Part shown: piece by piece, positions 1 through 10,639 of the stretch
Position numbering within the stretch: position 1 is the stretch's first letter
Layout of the letters: each line of letters opens with the position of its first letter
Assembly (NCBI GenBank): GCA_023213395.1
Contig: CM041465.1
Span: 248,503,741-248,567,740 of the forward strand
DNA: 64,000 nucleotides
Source: Cycas panzhihuaensis
Taxonomy: Eukaryota; Cycadophyta
Direction of reading: 5' to 3'
Program-made: the position numbers and the translations under genes
Notes under the pieces: model-generated
Database searches by the model: none
The model's input: only the letters and a program-made list of their open reading frames with translations
Told to the model about the DNA's origin: nothing

Positions 1-618
1 GCCCCCGATCGACGTTGCATGTGTGGAGGAGAGAGGAAAGGAGCGCAACCGAGAGAGAGGATCTGCACTTCAACCTCAATCGTCGGATCCAGGTATTCCT
101 CGCGTTTCCTTTGTTTTTTTCCTTTTATATCATTCTTGCTTTTTGCACCTGCTTGATAAGTAAAAGAGAAGGAAACATAAAGGAAAAAGGAAATAGTCTT
201 TTATTTTACGTTTGCTTTTCTGTACCGTTTCTTTTACTTTGCATCACATAGAGACAGAAGACCCATTTACGTTGTATTTTCCAACCCATACCTTACTTCA
301 CACCCGTTGCACGTTGAGTTTGTTGCCCTCTCGTTGCCTTCTCATTACCTTGAGAAGCCACAATGCGTGAGGTTTCCCTCTCCTTCCCGGCCATCCGAAG
401 GGTAGGAAGGCCTCGTATTTGCACGGCTACCTGGAAGCAACCAGGCACCTTGCAGTCCCGAACCCGCGCTCCGGCGCACGGACGACCCGCGAGGTGAGAT
501 CCTCGCTGTCTAGCCCAATCAGTGTTGTGTGTGTATTCCTTTGCTAGACGTAGGATCGCATTCCCGCGGAGAGCGTTTCATAAGGTGCTATCCAGAAAAG
601 ATATATGTTGCCATAAGT
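1..618. other. CpG-rich low-decay segment of unknown identity
   Basis: This stretch is visibly richer in G+C and in CpG dinucleotides than anything else in the window, with CpG-dense text around 440-580. A possible exon-like purine-rich leader (about 1-92) is followed by a GT at 93 that could be a splice donor, and a short open frame runs from 15 to 251, but its protein has no recognisable domain. The text around 520-590 resembles the end of an LTR or the leader of a gypsy element. It could therefore be a young retroelement end or the 5' exon of a host gene truncated by the window edge. The family is not recognised. Confidence 0.35.
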
Positions 619-630
619 GCTTTGATACCA
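619..630 (-). other. Primer-binding site of a copia element (minus strand)
   Basis: The plus strand reads gctttgatacca; its reverse complement TGGTATCAAAGC matches the plant initiator-tRNA-Met primer-binding site with one G-to-A change. It directly abuts a TG at 631, as expected where a minus-strand element's 5' LTR ends. Confidence 0.7.
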
Positions 631-1088
631 TGAGAGAAAGAGGCAGCATGCACAATATCACAGGATCAAATAAATAATCATACATAAGTGAAATCTGATA
701 TTGCACATGTACATATGACATGGCAGGTGGAAAACCCCTTATGGGGAAGAAAAACCACCTCTCTAAGTTTAAAATTTATTGACTTGGAAATCTTACATAA
801 AAACTTGACAATATTACCCTCTACATATGGAAACTAGCCTTCAAAACAGGCTTATGACAGCCTCCTAGATTTCTGGAACCAATTCCTAGAATCTAGGAGA
901 GGCTATTTGAAGAAAGAGAGGTTCGTTGAAATGGCAGTTGCACATTTCAATGACCTTCACATAATAATTAACAATTAATGTAAACTTTATAAAACTAAAC
1001 CTTTACATCACTTAAATTAACATTTACACATGTGATCAAAAGATAATATTAACATAAAACTAATATTAATATAAAGCTAACATTAACA
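631..1088 (-). repeat. LTR of a minus-strand copia element
   Basis: It begins with TG right after the reverse-complement primer-binding site and probably ends at the CA near 1088. The middle holds the mirrored run around 735-755 (aaaaccccttatggggaag), which resembles the same part of the copia LTRs at 23032 and 27000. The partner LTR would lie left of the window, so the right boundary cannot be confirmed by alignment or by a target duplication. Confidence 0.5.
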
Positions 1089-1189
1089 TTCCTAATTACC
1101 CTTTCATGGATCGAGAAGGTAAGGGAAGAGTGGGAAAGAGACGCCAAGAAAAAGAAAATGATACCAGATCTATAAGTTAATCAAGATAG

Positions 1190-2545
1190 TCTTAAAAGCT
1201 TTTTATGTGTAGCAAATATCTTGTGGTACAAAAATAGAAAATATCTCAGTCCTGATTCCAAGATTAAGGAGAAGGTATTGCATTATGTATATGCCTGTCT
1301 AATAGTAGGCCATTATAGGTTCCTAAAGACTTACCAACAGATTAAGTAATCCTTCTATTAGAATGGGCTCAAGCAAGATACTAAAAGATGGATTGCAACA
1401 TGTTAAATGTGCCAATGACAAAAGGGTAAAATGAGTAAGATGCCTGGTCTATTATAGCCACTCCCTATGCCAAATCAAAGATGGGAAGAAATATCCATGG
1501 ACTTCATCACAAGATTACCAAAATCATAGGCAAAGGGCGTTATCCTTGTAGGTATCGATAGATTAATAAAGTATACTTATTTTTGTGGAATCCAATCCAT
1601 CTATAAGGTAAACCAAATTGCCAATATCTTCTTAAAAGAGATACATTTACTTTATAAAATGCCTAAGAAGATTGTTAATAACAGATACCCAAAGTTCACA
1701 AGTATTTTTTAGACTAGACTCTTCCAAGCCTTAGGTACTAAGTTAATAATGAGCATAATGTACTACCCATAGACAGATGGACAAATAGAGGTGGTTAATA
1801 AATGTTTAGAAGGATATTTCTAATTCTACGTGTCAGATAAGCAAAATTAGTGGCATCATTGGCTTCCTATGGTAGAATGGTGGTATACTACTACTTATCA
1901 CATGGTAACAAACATAACTTCCTTCTAGGTATTTTATGGGTATGAACCACTATCTCTTAAGAACTATGCCATAGAAAATTTTACAGTTCGAGAAGTAGAG
2001 GAGCATCTATAACAAACCACAAAGATACTCAAGATATTGAAGGAAAACCTCAACTTGGCTCAAAGTCAAATGAAACAATAAGCAAATAAACAAAGAAGCA
2101 AATGAGAGTTTCAATTAGGAGATTGGGTTTACCTGCAATTACAACCATACAAGTAAACTTTACTTAAAAAATATAGTAAACACAAGTTGGAGCTAAGGTT
2201 TTATGGGCCATATAAGATCCTTAAATGAGTGGGGAAAGTGGCTTATGCCTTGGAGTTACCCACAACAACTAAAATCCATAATGTTTTCCATGTATCCTAT
2301 CTTAAAAGGGTAATTAGACAGTAAGTGCATGTATAAATAGAATTGCCAATACTAGATAATGAAGGGAGGCTCCAACATATACTTGAAAAAATTATCGAGG
2401 AAAGGGTTACACACTTGCACTTCTAACGCATCAAAGAGTATCTCATCAAATGGAGGCAACTACCACATGATAATTTGACTTCGAAAAATGAGCAATTTGT
2501 TCAAGAGCACCCAGGGCTAGTCAAGCTTTGAGGGCAAAGATTTTT
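1190..2545 (+). pseudogene. Ty3-gypsy integrase with chromodomain (3' fragment of pol)
   Basis: Conceptual translation, reading through in-frame stops, gives an H2C2 zinc-binding end (about 1280-1420, with C-x-x-C near 1405-1420) and a DDE core starting with MDFITRLP near 1497. The second catalytic Asp is replaced by Asn in NNRYPKFTS near 1680. The third block near 1770-1800 keeps the VVNKCLEGYF part. A GPY/F module follows at about 2200-2300 (FYGPYKIL), then a chromodomain-like tail at about 2420-2510 with EYLIKWRQLP. The N-terminal parts of pol are missing, so only the 3' part of the element survives. Numerous TAG and TAA stops stand where Gln or Trp is expected. It cannot be functional. 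Confidence 0.85.
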
Positions 2546-2559
2546 AAAAGGGGAGAACT
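2546..2559 (+). other. Polypurine tract
   Basis: A purine-rich run (aaaaggggagaact) lies immediately before the LTR that starts with TG at 2560. This is the plus-strand priming position, so the following LTR is the 3' LTR of the upstream integrase fragment. Confidence 0.6.
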
Positions 2560-2969
2560 TGTTAAGAACCCAACCCTTATCTCTCTTCTTCTCAAGTCTT
2601 ATATTTCTCTTCTTGTAATTATCCTATATTCATAAGTCCAAGAGATGGGTGGTCTTAATAGACTTATATATATATATGTAATGTAGGAATAGGGATCATC
2701 TTTAGGGTGTTATGATCTTATGTATTGGAGGTTGCCCCCTCAAAGAGGCCCATTGATACATGTGATCATGGATGCTCTTATGCTCTTGGATTGCTCTCTT
2801 TGATTTAGGTTCATTACACCCCTTTTGGTTTTCTTTTGGTACTCTTTAGTGATCTTATGAGTTCTTCATTATAATCTATTTTACATATTGTATTAAAGTA
2901 TTGTAATATTATTCAAGTTACATATTTGAGTGTTCAAGTTTGGGGAAATATTAGAGTAAGCTTATTCCA
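2560..2969 (+). repeat. LTR shared by two gypsy elements (410 bp)
   Basis: It starts TGTTAAG and ends TTCCA, with a polypurine tract on its left and a primer-binding site on its right, so it serves as both 3' LTR of the 1190 fragment and 5' LTR of the following element. A TA-repeat at about 2664-2678 could be the TATA region. Its last ~130 bp (2835-2969) align well with the end of the LTR at 8921-9304, but the first ~270 bp do not. No target duplication matches its outer flanks. Confidence 0.75.
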
Positions 2970-2971
2970 AG

Positions 2972-2984
2972 TGGTATTAGAGCT
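2972..2984 (+). other. Primer-binding site, initiator-tRNA-Met type
   Basis: TGGTATTAGAGCT lies 2 nt after the LTR end. It matches the canonical TGGTATCAGAGC with one C-to-T change and marks the start of the internal region of the second gypsy element. Confidence 0.8.
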
Positions 2985-4419
2985 ATATTAGGAATCCACC
3001 CAAAGAAGTAAATCAATGCGAGGAGTAAAAAAATTGGGAATTTTTCTGTTCTTTTTGTGAAATTCTATAAACCCTCTCCCATTTTCATTTTTTATTTTCT
3101 TTGCTATTCTTATTTTCTAAAAATTTTGTAATTAATTATAAGTGGGTAATAAGTTCTCTCCCTCCCATATCTCTTAGTTATAAGTAGAGACCCTATATAA
3201 GGGGTATTTAAATATTACAAAGATCTATCATTTTCAACTAAGCATACGTGGATATATGCTTGTGTATGAAGTGAAGCAGATAACACTACTTATGTAGGCC
3301 TTAGATAGAATCTAGCTACATGATAAAGACTCCATGTACCTTTAAGTATATTAGAGGACCCTTATAAGCCCCCTACCTTACTTAGAGTAGGTAAACTATT
3401 AGTCACTTATCCTCTATAGTGCATTGATTAGTTATTAGCACTAGAAAATTACTCCTTATGAACACTCCAACATAACTATCATGGCTACATAGATAAATTT
3501 CTCCATAGTTAGTGCCTTGAGAGATTGGGCCAAGTGATAATAATAAATAGGAAGTTTATCAAGCAGCCTGTAGAACTAGGTATGCATTGTTCTTAAGTCA
3601 TAAGTATTACCAAAATTAATATAAGACTACTAAGGCCATTATACTTTTATAAAGGGGTTGAATCTGTGAAACATTTACATTTCAAGTAACAATGCCAAAC
3701 CATATAATTTTGGATTATAGTAACAATAATAAATCTTATAACATGACAACACCAACTTATATTATAGAACTAACATCAAAATAATTCCAAACATCTTATC
3801 CAAACCTTTAGCAAAATTTGTGAATCCTACATCCTCTCTTTTACTCTAGTGTCTACCTCTTATATTAAAGAGAGAGAGAGAGAGAAAGGAGTCTATAGGG
3901 TCACTTTTATTAATATTTCTTCGATTTAGATAAAATCTATACTAGTAGACTCAAGAAAAAAAAATGAGAGGCTACGAATCTAAAATCACCCTACAAATTT
4001 ATATGTCTTATTTCAATTAGTACATCATGTTAGACATTTTTCACTATGGTAACTTTAACTGTTATTTTAAGGTATAACAATATATAGGTACCCAATGGGC
4101 CCACTACCCAAATTTCACCCTTAAATCTCACCTATGCCATTTTGATGAGCTATTTGCATTTCTCTTAGTATTTTAGGTGATATTGTTATATAGTTTTGGG
4201 GGTTAATAAACTATGGACAACCCCTCCGCCCCTACCCCCTACCCTCAATATCTTTCCCTACCCATCTACATTACTTCCCAACTTCTTAAAATCCCATTCT
4301 CTCTTCCCTTTTTGTAAATACTTCCTCTTATCTATCCATTTTTCTTACAATTCTTTCTTTTTATTCATAACATTAGATTTTGTATCTATGGCACTTATAT
4401 AGGTGGGGCACATTCAAGC
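2985..4419 (+). other. Degraded 5' leader of the second gypsy element
   Basis: No open frame longer than about 70 codons is coherent here. The stretch holds an AT-rich leader and a short AG microsatellite near 3870. A run of Pro/Ser-rich codons at 4196-4402 forms an open frame without any recognisable domain and is probably chance. Confidence 0.45.
3868..3886 (+). repeat. Short (AG)n microsatellite
   Basis: Perfect alternating A and G over about 19 bp, followed by an impure purine run to about 3890. Confidence 0.8.
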
Positions 4420-5480
4420 ATTTAGGGTCTAATTCCAAGAAATATCAGATAACATTGATGCATTGAATAAGGTCCTAATAAGCTTGGATTAGCAAGTCAA
4501 AGGTTCTAATTAGAAGAAGGACTCATTTCAAAAAAAAAGGCTCATTTGAGCAAAAGTAAGATACTTTTAATCAAAAGTTGGATATAATGTTTCAGTGGAT
4601 GTAATTTAATTCTTGTATCCAACCCATAAATCCATCCACCTCTAACAACTTAGGACCCCTTCCACCACCACCATTCACTCCACGATAATAACACACCCAC
4701 CACAAGATCACCATACCAACCTTTGATTCCAATCTCAATAGGGATTTCATCTAAAGTTGGATTAGTAATATGAAGTCATATTTACCTTAAATACCATGTT
4801 CGTAGTAAGATAATTAATATTTGCCTTAATCTATTTAGGTGGGAAAGCTCATCATTGGTTCTAGTGATGAAAATAAGAGAATCCAATAAATCAAACATGA
4901 TATATATTCTCCAAGAGTTTTTTTTTAGTAGTATAATGACACATGGAATCACTCTTTCTTTAGCTAGCTTAGTAGACTAAGATAGATAACTTTAGTACAG
5001 GCATACACCGATGAGTTTCAAGTATTACAAAATTGAGTCTTATAATAACTTGATGATAAAACTCGTATTAATATTTACACTTTAGGTCTTAAGGAGCACA
5101 TTTACATGTGCTTAAAAGTTACTACCTTGTACTCTTTAAAGGATGCCATCTCTATAATAAGAGTAATTAAAGTAGACTTTACTATGAAACACTTATCCAC
5201 TTTTATAAAAGACTATTTATGGTACTAGCATCCCCATCATTTCAATTAGTAGTATTAGCATCATTGATTAGATGAAGTATAATAACTAGCACTAGTCCCC
5301 TCTCTAGGACTTATTTGTATTCCATCAACAAAAGTTGATCATCGACTAAAGGCTAGTCTTTGTATTAAGTGCTCATAAAAGTGGGCTCTTGGTCATACAA
5401 AGGTGTGTAAGGCAAGGTGCATGATTTTCAATATTGACCATAATCTTGAAGATGATTTCAAAGTCAAAGTCAAACCAAAA
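4420..5480 (+). pseudogene. Ty3-gypsy gag
   Basis: The translation shows a retrotransposon gag domain: an IYLGGKAHHWF-like block near 4835-4865 (family norm: AxxxLxGxAxxWF), then a TLGLKEHIYM-like block near 5085-5110 and a slDAI block near 5140. A zinc knuckle of the C-x2-C-x-GH-x-C kind common in chromoviruses follows near 5360-5410 (LCIKC then ALGHTKVC). The frame is broken by many stops and small indels. Gag would form the virus-like particle. It lies in the expected place between the primer-binding site at 2972 and the pol region. Confidence 0.7.
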
Positions 5481-8400
5481 CTTGAGGATGAGCCTGTTTA
5501 AGAATCTCCCCTACCTATTCCCTAGCTTGAAGTATTCCTATCAATGGTTTCTTCCACATCTTACCCAGAGCCACTCCATGTAAAAGGCACCCTTTGAAAG
5601 ACATCCATGTTAATATTGATCAATAATGATGTATTATTTAATTTTATTGATATATCCCTAGCTTAATAATTAATCCTTTATATTATACCAAAAGTTAGAT
5701 TTACCTACTTCTTACTTGATCATTAAACCTTACATTGTGTAAGCACCATAAAAAACCTTCATCTTCAAATTAGTACTTATCATTTAACACTCGATCTTTA
5801 TGTCTTATTTATAAGAGGATCTAGTTCCATCCCTAGCGTCTAATAGTTCCAAACACTAGGTACTTATAGCATGAATAATTCTCCTATCAATCCATTCATC
5901 TTATTTATGGATTGAATGTACTAAACACATAAATTATATGGGATCCAATCATCTCCTAATCAACTCGTATCACCTAATCAAATGCACAATTATTTAGACA
6001 ACAATGCTAACTATATCATTCATATTAGTAATATAGATATTCATCCTCTTATGTAAAGCCTCTTTAATATATATCAATCTATATTTAGCCCTCTTCCGGC
6101 CACTCCTCCCCTAGACCGTGGATTTCATCGTGCTATTAAACTCAAATCACCATATGATCCTATTAGCCTTTGAACTTATAGAAATTTATATTTTTAGAAA
6201 AAAAAAATTAAGAAAATAACAAATAGATTAATAGATATAGGCATTATTTAGCCTAATAAATGCCCTTATATTATACTAATTATCCAAGTAAGGGAAAAGG
6301 ATGGATCCTTTTGGCTTTGCATTGACTATTAGGAACTTAACAAAATCATAATAAAAAATAAATTTTCCCTACCCTGAAATGATGACATGTTGGATGAAAT
6401 AGATAGGGCAACTATTTTGTCTAAATTATATCTTCAATCTAGATATTATCAAATCCCTATTACCTTAGAGGATTGTCATAAAACTACCTTCATAACTTAT
6501 CATGAGCACTTTGAATATTAAATTATACCATTTGGTCTCTATAATATCCTTATAATATTCTAAGCTTTAGTAAATAAAATCTTTGCCCTTTATCTTTATA
6601 AATTTACCATCGTTTTTTAAAGACATTCTTATTTATAGTCAAAATTTGGATGATCATCTTTAACATCTAGAAATAGTCCTCTAAATCCTCGCCCATTAGT
6701 AGTTGTATGCTAAATTATCTAAATGAAAATTTAGTAAAATAAATTACGATATCTTAGGCATATTATTTCATCAAAAGGAGTTTGAGTTAATCAAAAATAA
6801 AATTTTTGTTATTACCACTTTGGCCTATGCCCAAAACCCTTACTCATTTGTAAGCTTCCTTAGGACTCACATGATTTTATCAATAGTTTATTCATAATTA
6901 TGCCTCATTAGGAGTCCCATTAATAAATTTACTACAAAAAGAGGCATTCTAATGGTCACAAGAGGTGGAGTAAGCCTTCAATAATCTTAAATCCATTATG
7001 ACATCCACCCTTATTCTTTCCAGCCTAGACCTCTCTCAATCCTTCTAATTAGAATACGATCCTTTAAGATTTGGCATAGGTTCCATCCTAATACAAAATT
7101 TCCATCCAATAATAGCTGAGAGTTGTAAGCTTAAAGACCATAATGCCATTTGTTAATATATCAAAAAGAAATGAGAGTTATTTTTCATGCTATTGATAAA
7201 TAACATTAGTATCTTCTCGGCTCTCACTTCACTACATTAATAGATCACCACAACCTTCATCACCTTTTAGATCAACTAATGTTATCAAAAGAGTAAGATA
7301 AATGGATTTACTACTTATAAATATTTAATTTTACCATTGAATATAAAAAAGGCAAGGAAAATATGGTTTTCAATGTCCTTTCTAGTGTCCCCATAGAGTC
7401 CCTCACTAATCAACCCCCTATAGAGTCCCTTTGAATCCGATATCCATGTAATTTCTAAAACTCAACCACTATGGATAGTAGACTTGGTAGTTGAAAATCT
7501 ATTCCATAGTGAGTTTGATAAATGGGCATCAAAAATTCATACCCATAAGGATTAGTCCTTATATAATCCCCAACTCTTATACTAAAATTGAATTTTTATT
7601 CATCCTACCTCATCCTTCATCCTACGAATTTTGTCTAAATACCATTATACTCCCCTTGGTGGTCATTTAGGATTTGATAAGATATATAAATAAATCTAAT
7701 TTAACTTCTACTAGTCTAATATAAAATCTTCCATCCTTTTATTTGCCTTTAAATGCAATACTTACCAAAGGAATAAAGTTAATATAAAAGCTTAACCTAA
7801 TCTCCTCTAACCTTTGCATATACCTCATGGAAAGTGGTAGGATATTACTATGGGTTTCATCATAGGGTCACCATTATCTACTAAGATTATCTCAATATTG
7901 ATAGTCATTAATAGACTGACTAAGTATGTATATTTTTACCTATTTACACTTCTTACAAAGCTTCCCACTTGGTTAATCTTTATATCCATTCAATTTTTTT
8001 GCCTCCATAGTCTCTCATTATTAATTGTCTATGATCAAGATCCAAAATTCACAAGCATATATTGGTAAGAATTCATTTGAGCCTTTGGGAGCTCATTTAA
8101 CATGAGCTCAATTTACCATCTATAAACTGATGGTTAATCTAAAGTTTTAAATAAGACATTAGAAATATATTTATACTACTTTGCATTTGAACATCAACAT
8201 AAAAGGACTTTATAGCTAGCTCTTGTAAAAGAATAGTATAAATCTTCATACCATTCAATAATGGCATATCCTCTTTTATGATCCTCTATGTATATCCACC
8301 CCCATCTCACCACACTCTTGCCACTAATCTTTATATTACTATAGCCCAACAAAAAACTCCAAGACATTAACCAAATTCTTCATACACTTAAGCAAAACCT

Positions 8401-8910
8401 TGCATTAGCCCAAAATTGCATGAAACAGCTCATTAATTGCCATTATTTTGATTGATCATTTGACATGGATGACTTTGTTTTCCTTTGACTTCAATTATAT
8501 AAGCAACAATCTATCAAACATCATAAAATCCAAAAGTTAAGTCCTTATTACTATAACCCATACAAGGTTCTTCAATAAATTGATGAAATCACTTATGCAC
8601 TCAAGCTCCCCTCCCACACATATATAGACAAAATTTCATAATGTATTTTATGCATTATGCCTTAAGGAAAACCTTAGAAAGAACACAACACCTTAATCTA
8701 TCTTGCTAGTTTTGGATGAAGAGCAACATCTCACTATTTTTCTTGACCAACTTGTTGCCAACCATCAACATTGCCTTAAGAATGAGATCATTTCCAAGTA
8801 CTTGGTGTAGTGGACTAACTATCAATGAGATAAAGTAATATGGTAGTTTGATGGATTTATTAAGCAACATCCTTATCTTCTTCTTAGCTTTGAGGACTTT
8901 GCATCTTAAG
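5481..8910 (+). pseudogene. Ty3-gypsy pol (RT, RNase H, integrase, chromodomain)
   Basis: Reverse transcriptase remains are seen at about 6290-6740: DPFGFALTI, then a YPEM-like block, with the later catalytic YxDD region unreadable. RNase H is heavily decayed between 6900 and 7450. The integrase core is clearest: an open stretch at 7850-8068 contains VINRLTKYVYF and IVYDQDPKFTS, the latter keeping the second catalytic Asp; a QTDG block follows near 8125. A GPY-like module and a chromodomain remnant (YLV-W, QHPYL) lie near 8560-8880. The domain order is the standard gypsy order. The region is full of stops and shifts. Confidence 0.8.
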
Positions 8911-8920
8911 GGAGGGGACA
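8911..8920 (+). other. Polypurine tract
   Basis: The purine run ggaggggaca, preceded by aag, sits directly before the LTR at 8921. Confidence 0.6.
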
Positions 8921-9304
8921 TGTTACATGATCACTCTTTACTAGGTAAAAATGGCTAAGTTAGCACATATAATGGTTAGTATTAGCCATTAACGTTTATG
9001 TATGGGCCACTTATATTTACCAATAGAAATTGGGGTTATTTTTACTACCAATGGTATCTTGTATAAATGAGCCTCTCATGCTTATTTAAGGCTTACTTAT
9101 TACAAGGAGAAGGTTGTTGAGTCTTGTTATTTCTGGAGAGGTTGAACTTCAATACCTCTTTTGATTTTCTTTAGGTGCTTTTCAATAATTTTATGAGCTC
9201 TTCATTGTAATCCATTTTTTATATTATAATAAAGTGTTATAATATTATTTAAGTCACTTGTTCATTACTTAAGTTTAGAGAAATATTAGAATAAGATCAT
9301 TCCA
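8921..9304 (+). repeat. 3' LTR of the second gypsy element (384 bp)
   Basis: It begins TGTTACATG and ends ATTCCA. A candidate TATA box is TGTATAAATGAG near 9060-9071. Its 3' third aligns with that of the LTR at 2560-2969, including the end attaagt/gttt-agagaaatattaga-taag...attcca, while the 5' part differs. The 5 bp after it (ttcac) do not match the 5 bp before 2560 (gaact). Confidence 0.75.
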
Positions 9305-9839
9305 TTCACTTAAATACACCATCACTTAAATGCTTATGATTTTGTGGTATAAGTTATATATTTGTGAACCTATTATAATAGTTAGAATATATTGCATTTC
9401 ATTTGTATTTTAATCATGTACATTATAAAATATCCTATAAATAGCATAAACAAGGGAATCACCCTTGTGAACTAAAGGATTAATAAGATCCCTTAGCTAT
9501 GTTAGCAAAATAATACCTCAATTACTTTATAGGCTAGCCATAAGTCTTATTAGGTACAGTCCAAGGGAATAACAATAAGGTTACTTGATCTCACATTAAA
9601 TGAGTAATTTTTTAAAGGGGGATTACATAGTCTATAAATTTTATATTTGTGAGTGCCATTATCTCTAGATTTTTCATAAGAGTAATCTAAACTTTAGTGC
9701 CTAAATTCCAAATAAAATAAACACATTCAAACTCTTTTTTTCTTCTTTGATTGGTTAGGTATTAGTTTAGTCAAACATGACAACCTATTCCCTTTACCTT
9801 GGTTCTATCTTAAGAATTATTACAATGCCTTTTATAGCA
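9305..9839. other. Unassigned AT-rich spacer, possible solo copia LTR
   Basis: Around 9378-9500 the text ttagaatatattgcattt, followed by cctataaatagca and a block ending gtgaac, resembles the U3/TATA/R layout of short copia LTRs such as that at 13421. No paired copy, primer-binding site or target duplication was found. Nothing else is recognisable. Confidence 0.3.
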
Positions 9840-10334
9840 GTAATTATGTAAGTTATGTGTCATTAGCTCAAAGATAATACATCATCTTTCTTCCATGATA
9901 GCCCTTATTATCCTACTAATACTTGATTTCTCTTGTACTTATGCCATTTCTTTCTTTCTAAATTGTAAATTTAACTGTGTTATATCTTCTCTTGATACTT
10001 TTACTTTTAAAGTTTCTTCTTTTGTAATTACTTTTCAAGCCTTCTCTACATGCAATTCATTTATTTCTTCATGTATTATTTTTAGTATATTATCTTAGGT
10101 ACCCAACTCCTTTAAGTCCATTTCCCTTTGAAACTCCATTACTAATTTTGTGACTTCAACAAATGACTTATTAGGGTGCTAGTTCATGGATCTTCTCAAG
10201 TTGGGTTGTAGTCCATTTATAAAATAACACTACATCAAATAATCTGGGGTTTTTTTGCTATCCCTCATAGTTATGGCTATAATGGCCATATGACTTATGA
10301 AACATAGGATGGATTCTCCTATTCATTGCCTAAC
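9840..10334 (-). pseudogene. Gypsy-like gag fragment
   Basis: Read on the minus strand, the segment translates to a gag-like pattern: a block resembling YFINGLQPNL, then a VEVTKLVMEFQREMDL-like helix, then a charged coiled region to about 9890. Family gag proteins show the same F-x-GL-x-P motif followed by a helix rich in E and A. The fragment is cut at 10334 by the insertion of the minus-strand gypsy element, whose 5-bp target duplication starts at 10330. No matching pol was found next to it. Confidence 0.45.
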
Positions 10335-10623
10335 TACTATGATCTATAGGTATTTTGTCGTGATTCTCATGATAAGCTAATCAAGATGAATTAGGAAAAT
10401 GATAATTAATTATTATAATAGTTAAAAAATATAAATAATGAAAGGATTCAAATAAGAGTAGCCCTCTTCAAGTCAATGATTTCTCTAATAGAATTAATAC
10501 TTATAATGTCCATAAGTAATACTCGTGCATTGAATATTTATGCATGTTTTACTCTTCACTAATGCTCCTTTATATACTTAAAAGTGGACCTAAATCTACT
10601 AAAGGATACATTGGTATGTAACA
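10335..10623 (-). repeat. 3' LTR of the minus-strand gypsy element
   Basis: It begins TACTATG, aligned to TGTTATG in the partner LTR, and ends GTAACA next to the polypurine tract. Shared blocks include ctaatcaagatgaat near 10376 and atttatgcatg near 10537. Reading the minus strand, TATATAAAGG near 10565-10576 is a plausible TATA box. Confidence 0.85.
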
Positions 10624-10637
10624 TTTCCCTCGTAACT
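10624..10637 (-). other. Polypurine tract (minus strand)
   Basis: The plus-strand run tttccctcgtaact reads agttacgagggaaa on the minus strand, directly upstream of the LTR. Confidence 0.6.
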
Positions 10638-10639
10638 AA

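Noticed and set aside
15-251. 78-codon open frame at the left edge
   Set aside because: No domain, hydrophobic low-complexity translation, and a possible splice donor inside. Kept only as part of the CpG-rich segment.
4196-4402. Pro/Ser-rich open frame of 68 codons
   Set aside because: Located in the decayed leader of a gypsy element, with biased composition and no homology I recognise.
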